This document shows positions 1 to 7,138 of a stretch of DNA of 11,181 nucleotides, in pieces. Made by a program: the position numbers and the translations under genes. A model generated the notes under the pieces. The model searched no databases. It had not been told where the DNA came from and was given only the letters and a program-made list of their open reading frames with translations. How positions within the stretch are numbered: position 1 is the stretch's first letter; the number at the start of each line of letters is the position of its first letter. Source of the stretch: Deltaproteobacteria bacterium (GTDB lineage Bacteria; Desulfobacterota; GWC2-55-46); NCBI GenBank assembly GCA_021825035.1, contig JAKAIQ010000052.1:1-11181 (forward strand). The letters are read 5' to 3'.

Positions 1-993
1 TTTCGAGGCCCGAAGGTCCGGCACGATCCTCGAATCCACCATCTTCCCGACAGCGGCGGAAACGTCGAGGATCGAATCGATCCCTTCGGTCGCCTTTTCC
101 ACCCATTCTTTTCCCGATATCGGATAGCTACCGGTCTGTCCCGCTTCGTAGACCGACTTCCTCACCTCCTGAAAGCGGCCTAAAAAAATCTCCTCCATTT
201 TAGATATCGCTTTTCGCACGTCCGGGTCCACGTCGGAGTCCTTCAGCGCGAGTATGGTATTGAGATTCATCTCGACTATGGCCCTGTCGGTATCGAGCCG
301 CGCCTGCGCCTCCCGGTCTATCGGCTTGCCGGAGGCGATGACCCTCGCGAGTATCGCCCGCTCGCGGCCCGCGTATTCCATGGTGTCGTATACCGCCTGT
401 TTGATCACAAGGTTCATCCTCAGGGCCTCGGCGGAGGATTCCCTGCTCCTGCTCGACGTGAACGTCTTCATCCTCAAATCGGCGTTGGCGTCGATATACG
501 AGCCCATGAGCATGTTCCAGTCCGTCGCCGAGTAATCTTTTGCCGCGCGCCCGAAGTTGTCGTCCGCTTTTTTTCTTGCGGCCTCCAGATCCCTGTAAGC
601 GTTCCCGGCCCTGGTCAGGGCCGCGCCGAGCGTTTCATTCGACCCGTCGAGCGAGACGATCTTTCCCGCAAGCTCGTAGCCTTTTTTCGCGGCCTCGTCG
701 CCGCTCGCCCTTAGCTCGCGTATGTGCCCGACGGTCGCGGCGTCGGCCTCTCCGTCCCCCGAAAGCGCGAGCGCCGTGTTGGCCCCCTCCTTGCCCTCAT
801 ACCCGGCGGCCTCCAGAATATCATCGGCGAGTTCGTTCGACTTGGCCATGCGGGAGATATCCCCGGCGGCCCTCCTTGTCGTCACGATGTTATTGAGCGA
901 AAAGACGGCGAGAGACAGGGCCAGCACGCCGACCGAGCCCGTCAGAAAATTCCTTATGCTCATGCCGTTCATGAATCTTTTCAAAAATTCCAT
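1..993 (-). CDS. Methyl-accepting chemotaxis protein, N-terminal part (runs off left edge)
   Basis: Partial chemoreceptor: 331 codons are open from the ATG at 993 to base 1, with no stop. Reading it on the minus strand gives a short basic N-terminus (MEFLKRFMNG), one membrane segment at about residues 17-38, and then a long helical periplasmic sensor region ending in MVDSRIVPDLRASK. This aligns along its length with the sensor half of the complete receptor at 3330-5495; shared blocks include SYIDANAD, EYAGRERAILAR and GQTG-YP-SG-EW. The window cuts the gene just before the expected second membrane helix, so HAMP and signalling domains are not seen. A purine-rich Shine-Dalgarno run (GGGAGGGGG) lies about 7 bases before the ATG. 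The family binds or senses ligands in the periplasm and controls CheA through CheW. The ligand is unknown. Identification as a receptor rests on homology to its neighbour and is secure. Confidence 0.9.
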   Translation of the reverse strand, partial: MEFLKRFMNGMSIRNFLTGSVGVLALSLAVFSLNNIVTTRRAAGDISRMAKSNELADDILEAAGYEGKEGANTALALSGDGEADAATVGHIRELRASGDEAAKKGYELAGKIVSLDGSNETLGAALTRAGNAYRDLEAARKKADDNFGRAAKDYSATDWNMLMGSYIDANADLRMKTFTSSRSRESSAEALRMNLVIKQAVYDTMEYAGRERAILARVIASGKPIDREAQARLDTDRAIVEMNLNTILALKDSDVDPDVRKAISKMEEIFLGRFQEVRKSVYEAGQTGSYPISGKEWVEKATEGIDSILDVSAAVGKMVDSRIVPDLRASK

Positions 994-1228
994 CCCGTAC
1001 CCCCTCCCGTCGATCAACGGATTCATGCGACAAATTCACGATGATTTACAATCCCTCATTTCGTCCGTTTCGGGAAAGACTTTAGGGTGGCTGCCCGCTG
1101 AAATGGCTCAATCATCCAAAGGACTACGGGTTGGCAGTCCGGCGGACTATGACGCTCCAGGCCGGGCAAATCTCTCTTTTCGGCAAAATCGATGGGTGGG
1201 ACGCCCGGGCCGGGGGTTGAGAGAGGAG
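994..1228 (-). other. Intergenic leader between hybrid kinase and partial chemoreceptor
   Basis: This 235-base gap carries no convincing gene. It holds the Shine-Dalgarno of the downstream receptor (plus-strand complement at 1001-1009). It also holds three short complementary blocks: GGACT at 1121-1125, AGTCC at 1136-1140 and GGACT at 1144-1148. The middle block could pair with either flank, giving two mutually exclusive 5-bp stems. No U-tract follows, so it is not an intrinsic terminator. No promoter was convincing, and co-transcription from the kinase is possible. Confidence 0.4.
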
Positions 1229-2935
1229 CTACCCGCCTGCGACCGGTGCGTCTCTTGTCATCTCGCACATGACGTCGAGAAGTTCATTTACGCTGAAGGG
1301 TTTGGGAAGTAACCTGCATTTGGTGTGCCTCACGAATTCCGCGATCCTGTCGGCCCAGGAGTTGGCCGAGATGAAGACGATCTTTTCCGCGAGACGGGGA
1401 TTGCGTTCCGTTATCCGTCCGAAAAGCTCAAGGCCGTCCATGCCGGGTATCATTATGTCGAGGAAGATGAAGTCGAAGTCCCGGCGCATTATTTTTTCAA
1501 GGGCCTCCCTGCCGTCGCCCGCCGTTTCGATCCTCGATATGCTCGCCGAGACCGCCTCGCTTATGAGGCCCGCCACCTCTTTTTCGTCGTCCACTATGAG
1601 CACCGACCTGCCGCGGAGCATGTCGTATTCCCGCTCCCCGCTCGCGCCCTTCTCCCCTTCCTCGATTATCGGGCCGTCGTGCGGAAGGGTAATGCTGAAG
1701 GAAGCTCCGGCAGGCGCGGCGGAGGCGGTTATGCCGCCGCCCATGTTCTCGAGTATCTTGCGGCTTACGCTCAGGCCGAGGCCCGTGCCCTTGCCCGCGT
1801 CCTTTGTGGTGAAGAAGGGGTCGAAGACCCTGTCTATTATCTCTTTCGAGATGCCCGGCCCGTCGTCCGATATCTCGACGACCACTTCTCCGTCCCGCAA
1901 AAACGACGCGATCTCGATGGTCGAGCCTTTCCTCGACCCCTCGATGGCGTCCTTGGAGTTCTGCAGAAGGTTTATCATTACCTGCTGGAAGAGGTTCCTG
2001 TTGCAGCGCACGACAAGCGGCCCGTCATCGAGGCGGAGGCGGACGGACACGCTCGCCATCTTCAACTGGTGGGCCAGCAGCTCCACGGCCTGTCCGATAA
2101 GGGCGTTGACGTCGGCGCATTCCATCTCGATGCCCTTCTCCCTGGCGAAGACGAGCAGGTCTTTCACGATCTTTTTGATGCGAAGGACGCCTTCCTTTAT
2201 CGGCTTCAGCCTTTCCGCCCCGTCGTCATACTCTGCCATCGTCGCCTCGTAGAGCTCGATGTTCAAGAGGACAGCCTGAAGCGGGTTGTTGATCTCGTGG
2301 GCTATGCCGGCCACCATCTCTCCGAGAGAGGCGAGCTTGCTCGACAGGAGCATCCGGTCCTGCATGAGCTTCTGTTCGGTGATGTCCTTGGCCGTTATCA
2401 CGTAACGGTGCTTGCGGCTCTGCCTCCTGGCGAGGCCGGAGACGGTAAACAGGAAGGTCTGGCCCCGGTTGTCCATGGTCTCCTCGCTGTAGACCCGGTT
2501 GGCCTCTTCGGAATCCCTGAACTTGCCGAGGAGGTTCGAGAACGCGCACTCGCACCCCGGCGTCCTCAGCCTCCCGCCGCCGCTCCTCGTGGCGCAGTCC
2601 ATTTCCCGCCTGCAGAAGCCCGGCAGGAATTCCGCCCCCCTGGAATTCATGACGGTAAGAAATCCGTCGCTGTCCGCGATAAACACGCCCTGGTCGAGGC
2701 TGGACATTATGTCGGCAAGGATCTTTTCCTCCTCGAAGGCCTGCTCGAAGAAGCCCTCGAGCACCCGGTTTATGAAAAGCGTCAGCTCCGTGGTAAGGTC
2801 GGCGTCAAAGGGATCGTTTCTGACGTACGAGATGATGATCAGGCCCGCCTGCTCCCCCTTGTAGAAGAGAGGAAGCTCGCAATAATGGAGGGCGCCCATT
2901 TCGGGCGCGCCATGCGCATGGCCGTCCGGCAGCAC
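1229..2935 (-). CDS. Hybrid sensor histidine kinase (GAF C-terminal part-PAS-HisKA-HATPase-REC), downstream part of interrupted gene
   Basis: Catalytic portion of a two-component hybrid kinase, 568 codons from a GTG at 2935 to TAG. Residues 1-65 look like the last strands and helix of a GAF domain. A PAS domain follows at about 75-190 (DQGVFIADSDG through YVITAKDITEQ). HisKA has the phospho-histidine H213 in IAHEINNP. The ATPase domain has an N box (NLLQNSKDA, 322-330), G1 (DDGPG, 357-361), an F box (FDPFFTTK) and G2 (GKGTGLGL, 381-388). A receiver domain (about 443-560) has D449/D450, phospho-acceptor D493, S523 and K545. All key catalytic residues are present. No membrane helix is seen, so it is probably cytoplasmic. 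The GTG has no Shine-Dalgarno and lies mid-domain. The frame is open upstream to a TAG at 3020-3022 and resumes beyond it to a start at 3205, so the intact gene would be 658 aa. It sits between two chemoreceptors, 124 bp after one and 235 bp before the other. The output partner is unknown. Confidence 0.88.
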   Translation of the reverse strand: MLPDGHAHGAPEMGALHYCELPLFYKGEQAGLIIISYVRNDPFDADLTTELTLFINRVLEGFFEQAFEEEKILADIMSSLDQGVFIADSDGFLTVMNSRGAEFLPGFCRREMDCATRSGGGRLRTPGCECAFSNLLGKFRDSEEANRVYSEETMDNRGQTFLFTVSGLARRQSRKHRYVITAKDITEQKLMQDRMLLSSKLASLGEMVAGIAHEINNPLQAVLLNIELYEATMAEYDDGAERLKPIKEGVLRIKKIVKDLLVFAREKGIEMECADVNALIGQAVELLAHQLKMASVSVRLRLDDGPLVVRCNRNLFQQVMINLLQNSKDAIEGSRKGSTIEIASFLRDGEVVVEISDDGPGISKEIIDRVFDPFFTTKDAGKGTGLGLSVSRKILENMGGGITASAAPAGASFSITLPHDGPIIEEGEKGASGEREYDMLRGRSVLIVDDEKEVAGLISEAVSASISRIETAGDGREALEKIMRRDFDFIFLDIMIPGMDGLELFGRITERNPRLAEKIVFISANSWADRIAEFVRHTKCRLLPKPFSVNELLDVMCEMTRDAPVAGG

Positions 2936-3019
2936 GGACGCACCGGCGAAATCGAGCGTCTCCGGCTGAACGCCGGGCCGGCACGCCGGGATCCTGGCGA
3001 TGAATCTGTCCTTGAAGCG

Positions 3020-3022
3020 CTA
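3020..3022 (-). other. In-frame TAG codon interrupting the kinase gene
   Basis: Codon 62 of the 658-codon kinase frame reads TAG (plus strand CTA). The flanking residues are SKF before it and RFKDRF after it, and the frame continues without shift on both sides. A single base change from GAG, CAG or AAG would explain it. purD at 8799-10073 and the kinase itself end in TAG at their expected C-termini, so TAG is an ordinary stop here and there is no general recoding. Confidence 0.9.
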
Positions 3023-3205
3023 GAATTTAGACCGGTCGAGGCGGGCGTTTTTATAGAACCTGGCCTGGGTCTGATTTCTGCAATTTATGAAATACGCCGC
3101 GGCCTCAATGCCCGCCGCCAGCCGCACGACGTTGAAAAAATGCGACATCAGGCCATGAATGTCCACCCCCAGAGACGTAATCCTGGCGAAGTTCTCGGGC
3201 CTCAC
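3020..3205 (-). CDS. N-terminal GAF-like fragment of the hybrid kinase, ended by an amber codon
   Basis: A 61-codon frame (MRPENFARITSLGVDIHG to LDRSKF) in the same frame as the kinase downstream. The intervening 28 codons are open, so only the TAG at 3020-3022 separates the two parts. Joined, residues 1 to about 150 read as one continuous GAF-like module that precedes the PAS domain. The start is a GTG at 3205: it has an AAGGGAG Shine-Dalgarno 8 bases upstream, and an in-frame TGA lies immediately before it. An ATG at 3209 is nearer the same Shine-Dalgarno but is in another frame, whose product does not resemble the domain. A GAF domain would bind a small molecule or another protein surface; no ligand can be named. 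As a separate 61-aa protein it is unlikely to fold or function. Confidence 0.7.
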   Translation of the reverse strand: MRPENFARITSLGVDIHGLMSHFFNVVRLAAGIEAAAYFINCRNQTQARFYKNARLDRSKF

Positions 3206-3213
3206 TCATTTGT

Positions 3214-3220
3214 CTCCCTT
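3214..3220 (-). promoter_or_regulatory. Ribosome binding site deciding the kinase GTG start
   Basis: AAGGGAG on the minus strand lies 8 bases before the GTG at 3205, a normal distance. It lies only 4 bases before the out-of-frame ATG at 3209. The spacing and the GAF-like product favour the GTG. Confidence 0.6.
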
Positions 3221-3229
3221 CCGTCGATT

Positions 3230-3264
3230 CTCATGCCGGGCCTGCCTCGGCTGATCGGCATGAG
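3230..3264 (-). repeat. Inverted repeat in the leader of the hybrid kinase
   Basis: CTCATGCCG (3230-3238) and CGGCATGAG (3256-3264) form a perfect 9-bp stem with a 17-base loop. It stands between the chemoreceptor stop (3330) and the kinase ribosome binding site (3214-3220). No U-run follows on either strand, so it is not a standard intrinsic terminator. It could be an mRNA-stabilising or processing hairpin, or an operator-like dyad. Confidence 0.5.
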
Positions 3265-3329
3265 GCAAAACGCGCCGCGCCCTCAAAGCGGCGCTTTCGC
3301 GGGCTCAGGGGCCGAACGATGCCGATGCG

Positions 3330-5495
3330 TCAGAACGACGGCTCCAGCGCCTCCCGCACCGGGAAGAGCGCCTCACCGGCTCTCTCCGCCCGCATCTCGA
3401 CCCTCATCTCCTTTTTGGCGCGCTGAATCCTGAATATCTCGACGTTTTGCTTCAGCCCGGCGGCGAGCCTGGCTATCTCGTTGCTTGCCACGGCTATCTG
3501 CTGCGCGCTCTTCGAGGTCTCGGCTATCACCCCGGAGACCGACTCTATGTCCCCGCCTATCTGCTCGGTCGCGGCAGACTGCTCCTCTAACGCCGTCGTT
3601 ATGTTGTGCACCATCGACGTCACCACCGATACCCTGTCGATTATGTTCTTAAGCGCGTCCCCGGCCTCGCCCGCAAGCCTCGCACCGGCGTTCACCGCCG
3701 ATACCTCGCTCTCCATCGAGGATATCGCCCGCCCGGTCTCGGTCTGCATCGCGCTTATCATCTCGCCAATCTCCTTCGTCGCCTTCATAGTCTTCTCCGC
3801 AAGCTTCCTCACCTCGTCCGCCACCACCGCAAAACCACGCCCCTGCTCCCCCGCCCTCGCGGCCTCTATCGCCGCGTTGAGCGCAAGCAGGTTCGTCTGG
3901 TCGGCTATGTCGTCTATCACGTTTATGATGTTCCCTATCTCGTGAGAACGGCTCCCAAGGTTCGAGATTATCACGCTCGACTCGCTCGCCGTCCTCGATA
4001 TCCCGTTCATCGACTCTATCGTCCTCGCCACTATATCCCCGCCGCTCACCGCCACCCTGTTAGCCTCCATAGCGGCCTCCGACGCCGATGAAACGTTCCT
4101 CGCAACCTCCGTTATCGTCGCGCTCATCTCCTGCGCCGCAGTCGATACCTGCGCCGCCTTCGACGCCTGCGCCTGTGAGCCTCCCGCTATCTGCGTCGCG
4201 CTCGCGGACAGCTCCTCGGACGACGACGCAAGGTAATCGACCGACGAGTGTATCTCCCTCACCACGCCGTGAAACTTCTCCATCATCCGGTTGAAGGCCG
4301 CCGCCATCTGCCCGCTCTCGTCGCGCGACGTGACGTCTATCTTCACCGTAAGATCCCCGGACTTCTCTATAGCCGCCATGCGGTCGTTCAGAAAAAGCAT
4401 CGGCGATATCACCTTGCCGTTTATCACGAATAACGACGCGACGCCCAGCAGGATGATGAGCGCCAGCCCGGCGACGGACAGGATCATGCTCCGTTTCGAG
4501 GCCCGAAGGTCCGGCACGATCCTCGAATCCACCATCTTCCCGACCGCGGCGGAAACGTCGAGGATCGTGTTTATGGCCGCGCTCGATTTATCGATCCATT
4601 CCTGGCCGGAGACCGGATAATTGCCGGTCTGTCCCGCGTCGTAGACCGACTTTCTCAGCTCGTCGAAGCTACCGAGGAAGACCTCCTCCATCCGCGAGAC
4701 GGCGGCGCGCACCTCCGGGTTGACGTCATTCGACTCTTTCAGGCGGAGGATCGGCCTGAGATTGATGTTTATGATAGCCCGGTCGGTATTGAGCTTTTCG
4801 AGCGTATTATTGTCGAACGGGATCCTGCCGGATACGTACCTCGCGAGGATCGCCCGCTCGCGGCCCGCGTATTCGCTCACAAGCCATACGGCGTTCTTGA
4901 GCTCGAGGTTCATCCGCAGCCCTTCCTGCAAGGTCTCCTTGCCGGAGCCGGTCGTGAAGGCGGTGTTCCTGACGTCGGCGTTGGCGTCGATATACGAGGT
5001 TATGACGTCCGTCCATTCTTTCGCCGCATAGTCCTTGCCCGCCGTGAGTCCGAGGTTCCTGTCCGCGTTCTTTCTGGCGGATTCGAGTTCCAGGCGCAGC
5101 GACCGGGATTTGCTCACCGCCGAGTCGAGCGTCGAGTTGCCTTCGTCCTCGTCCGAGAGTTTTTTAGCGAGATCATAAGCCTTATTTATGGTATCATCGC
5201 CTTTCGTCCTCAGGTCCTGTATCATTCTAAGGGTGGCTCCGTCCGCCGCGGCCGCCGAGCCGAGCGCCTCGGCCGTGACCCCGCGCTCCTTCGCCTCGTA
5301 GCCCGACGCCTCGAGTATGTAGTCGGCGAGCATGTTCGCGGTGTCGAGCCTGGCGATCTCCTGTCCATGCCTCCGGGCGGCCAGGACATTATTGATGGAC
5401 AGCACAGTAAGCGTAATGACGAATATGCCGACAGTGCCGATAAGGAACGTTCTTATGCTTGTGCCCCGCAGGATCTTCTCCGTCAGTTTTTTCAT
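3330..5495 (-). CDS. Methyl-accepting chemotaxis protein, complete
   Basis: A 721-aa transmembrane chemoreceptor that signals to the CheA/CheW array. A first membrane helix at about residues 17-37 is followed by a large, mostly helical periplasmic sensor (about 38-333). The second membrane helix is at about 336-358, HAMP at about 359-411, and the long cytoplasmic methyl-accepting coiled coil at about 412-690. The conserved hairpin tip is present (DQTNLLALNAAIEAARAGE, 532-550, followed by GRGFAVVADEVRKLAE). The sensor segment EYAGRERAILAR resembles helical-bundle sensors of the NIT/TarH type; the ligand is unknown. No NWETF-like tether for CheR is seen at the C-terminus, which ends EALEPSF. 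The ATG at 5495 has GGAGG 7 bases upstream. It lies 124 bp before the hybrid kinase and is a paralogue of the truncated receptor at the left edge. The stop is TGA. Confidence 0.96.
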   Translation of the reverse strand: MKKLTEKILRGTSIRTFLIGTVGIFVITLTVLSINNVLAARRHGQEIARLDTANMLADYILEASGYEAKERGVTAEALGSAAAADGATLRMIQDLRTKGDDTINKAYDLAKKLSDEDEGNSTLDSAVSKSRSLRLELESARKNADRNLGLTAGKDYAAKEWTDVITSYIDANADVRNTAFTTGSGKETLQEGLRMNLELKNAVWLVSEYAGRERAILARYVSGRIPFDNNTLEKLNTDRAIININLRPILRLKESNDVNPEVRAAVSRMEEVFLGSFDELRKSVYDAGQTGNYPVSGQEWIDKSSAAINTILDVSAAVGKMVDSRIVPDLRASKRSMILSVAGLALIILLGVASLFVINGKVISPMLFLNDRMAAIEKSGDLTVKIDVTSRDESGQMAAAFNRMMEKFHGVVREIHSSVDYLASSSEELSASATQIAGGSQAQASKAAQVSTAAQEMSATITEVARNVSSASEAAMEANRVAVSGGDIVARTIESMNGISRTASESSVIISNLGSRSHEIGNIINVIDDIADQTNLLALNAAIEAARAGEQGRGFAVVADEVRKLAEKTMKATKEIGEMISAMQTETGRAISSMESEVSAVNAGARLAGEAGDALKNIIDRVSVVTSMVHNITTALEEQSAATEQIGGDIESVSGVIAETSKSAQQIAVASNEIARLAAGLKQNVEIFRIQRAKKEMRVEMRAERAGEALFPVREALEPSF

Positions 5496-5795
5496 TATTT
5501 GCCTCCGCTATTTGATACCATAAGGTTGATTAATTTGATAGTCCAACAGATGATTGCCACATAATCTTTATATCGACCGGGCTTTAGATTACTTTAATTA
5601 AAATATTCAATTTTTTCCAAATTAAATTCATGAAATGAACTGATTTTAAGGATTAATTTAATCTGTCAAGTGGAATAAATCGGTATTCGGCCATGCTCCG
5701 TTACAAAAAAACCGAAAAAAACGCGTCGTCTTTCAGGCGATCGGCCATTCAACCCCGGCCGATTTTCCAGGAGGCGGCCTTGAAAGGCGGGATAC
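5496..5795. promoter_or_regulatory. Divergent intergenic region between the chemoreceptor and rsmB
   Basis: Three hundred bases separate two divergent starts, so promoters for both genes must lie here unless they are reached from further away. Roughly 5510-5690 is strikingly AT-rich against the GC-rich genes, with TTAATTAA, TTCATGAA and a 13-base palindrome GATTAATTTAATC at 5651-5663. I could not place -35/-10 boxes, or sigma-28 or sigma-54 sites, with confidence. The last 60 bases become GC-rich again and hold the rsmB leader hairpin. No open frame here looks real. Confidence 0.5.
5740..5763 (+). repeat. Stem-loop in the rsmB leader
   Basis: ATCGGCC (5740-5746) and GGCCGAT (5757-5763) pair perfectly over 7 bp around a 10-base loop and are followed by three more T bases. 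It ends 32 bases before the rsmB ATG and just before an AGGAGG at 5769-5774. It could be a weak attenuator or simply a leader hairpin; the T-run is too short for a confident terminator call. Confidence 0.4.
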
Positions 5796-7130
5796 ATGGC
5801 TAATTCGGACAGAGGGGCGCGAGGGGCGGCCTTGAATGGTCTAAAAAGGGTTATTGCCGGCAAGGCATACGCCGACATTGCCCTTGAAGCCGCGCTCTCC
5901 GGCCTGAACGAAGCCGACAGGAGGCTCGCGACCGAGCTCCTTTACGGCGTCCTGCGGTGGCTGATAAAGATAGACTGGATAATAGATTCCTTCTCCGCCA
6001 TCAAGACCAAAAAGCTCGAACACAGCGTCCTCAACGTTTTAAGGATAGGCGTCTATCAGCTTTACTTCCTGACAAGGATACCCGCGCGTTCCGCCGTGGA
6101 CGAGAGCGTGAACCTCGTAGACGGAAAAAAAAGGGCGGGCTTCGTCAATGCGGTTCTAAGGAAGGCCGCCTCGAACAAGGAGACCGTCGCCTATCCGCGG
6201 TTTGAAGAAGACCCGGCAAGGCACGTCTCCATAATGCACTCGCATCCCGAATGGATGGTCAGGCGTTGGATCGGAAGGTACGGCCTGTCCGCGACCGTGG
6301 AGCTTTGCAAGGCCAACCAGTCGATACCGCCGAAGACCATCAGGGCAAATACCCTCTTGACTTCAAGGGACGCCCTTGCGGCCGAGCTTGCCGGGGACGG
6401 CCTCGAAGTGAAAGAAACGGCGTGCTCCCCGGACGGGATAACGGTTTCGACCGGGGGCAGGCTCGACCCGCTGGACCCGAGGTTCTACATACAGGACGAG
6501 GCCTCGCAGCTTATACCCCGCATACTTTCGCCGTCTCCGGGCGAGGCGATACTCGACGCCTGCAGCGCGCCCGGCGGAAAGACCACGCACATGGCCCAGC
6601 TCATGGGCGATAGCGGCCTTATCCGCGCCATCGACAGGAACCGCGTCCGCATCAAAAGCGTTCAAGAGGCCGCAAAAAGGCTCGGCATAACCATAATCGA
6701 TACGTTGGTTGCCGACGCCGGACGGCCCATGGCTTTCGGGGAAGGCATAGCCTTTGACGGCATCCTCGTGGACGCCCCCTGCTCAGGGCTCGGCGTACTG
6801 CGGAGAAACCCGGACATCAAGATGAGGAGAAGGCCGGAAGATATCACGGAGCTTTCGGCAAGGCAGGCGGAAATACTCGATAACGCGGCGGGATATCTCA
6901 AAAAGGGAGGCCGCCTCGTCTACTCGACCTGCACGTTCGAGCCTGAGGAGACCGATGAGATCATAAGGCTTTTTTTGGACGGGCACAGGGATTTCGCGCT
7001 GGATGACGCGGCCAAATACCTGCCGAAAGAGTGCGCCGCGCTTATCGACAGGTCGGGTTTTTTGAGGACATTCCCGCACCTTCACGCTATGGACGGGTTT
7101 TTCGCGGCCCGGCTCAGGCGCATCCGCTGA
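5796..7130 (+). CDS. rsmB: 16S rRNA (cytosine-967-C5) methyltransferase RsmB
   Basis: RsmB transfers a methyl group from S-adenosylmethionine to C967 of 16S rRNA, in the cytoplasm during small-subunit assembly. The 444-aa protein has the family layout: an N-terminal NusB-like RNA-binding helical domain (about 1-130, with the ARSAVDESVNLV segment), then the Rossmann methyltransferase core. The SAM motif I is DACSAPGGKT (254-263). The two cysteines typical of RNA m5C enzymes are C329 in DAPCSG and the catalytic C379 in STCT. The length is normal. The ATG at 5796 is preceded by AGGCGGGA. A stronger AGGAGG at 5769-5774 leads only to a TTG in another frame, which stops after seven codons, and an in-frame TGA at 5781-5783 rules out a longer start. 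Its stop lies 8 bp from the stop of the convergent gene, leaving no room for a terminator between them. Confidence 0.97.
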   Translation: MANSDRGARGAALNGLKRVIAGKAYADIALEAALSGLNEADRRLATELLYGVLRWLIKIDWIIDSFSAIKTKKLEHSVLNVLRIGVYQLYFLTRIPARSAVDESVNLVDGKKRAGFVNAVLRKAASNKETVAYPRFEEDPARHVSIMHSHPEWMVRRWIGRYGLSATVELCKANQSIPPKTIRANTLLTSRDALAAELAGDGLEVKETACSPDGITVSTGGRLDPLDPRFYIQDEASQLIPRILSPSPGEAILDACSAPGGKTTHMAQLMGDSGLIRAIDRNRVRIKSVQEAAKRLGITIIDTLVADAGRPMAFGEGIAFDGILVDAPCSGLGVLRRNPDIKMRRRPEDITELSARQAEILDNAAGYLKKGGRLVYSTCTFEPEETDEIIRLFLDGHRDFALDDAAKYLPKECAALIDRSGFLRTFPHLHAMDGFFAARLRRIR

Positions 7131-7138
7131 AAGACGGC

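Noticed and set aside
1160..1245. Possible cyclic-di-GMP-I riboswitch on the plus strand (GGGCAAA near 1164 and GGGACGC near 1198)
   Set aside because: The core lacks the conserved AAAGCC after GGGACGC and the flanking helices do not form well. No plus-strand gene follows.
1325..3433. A 702-codon open frame on the plus strand across the kinase region
   Set aside because: It is antisense to the kinase. Its product is a His/Arg/Pro/Glu-rich string with no domain, while the minus strand shows clear GAF, PAS, kinase and receiver motifs. Long antisense frames are expected at this GC bias.
5544..5570. TAAAGATT upstream of the complete chemoreceptor as a flagellar sigma-28 -35 box
   Set aside because: At the required 11-base spacing the sequence matches the GCCGATAA -10 consensus at only two of eight positions.
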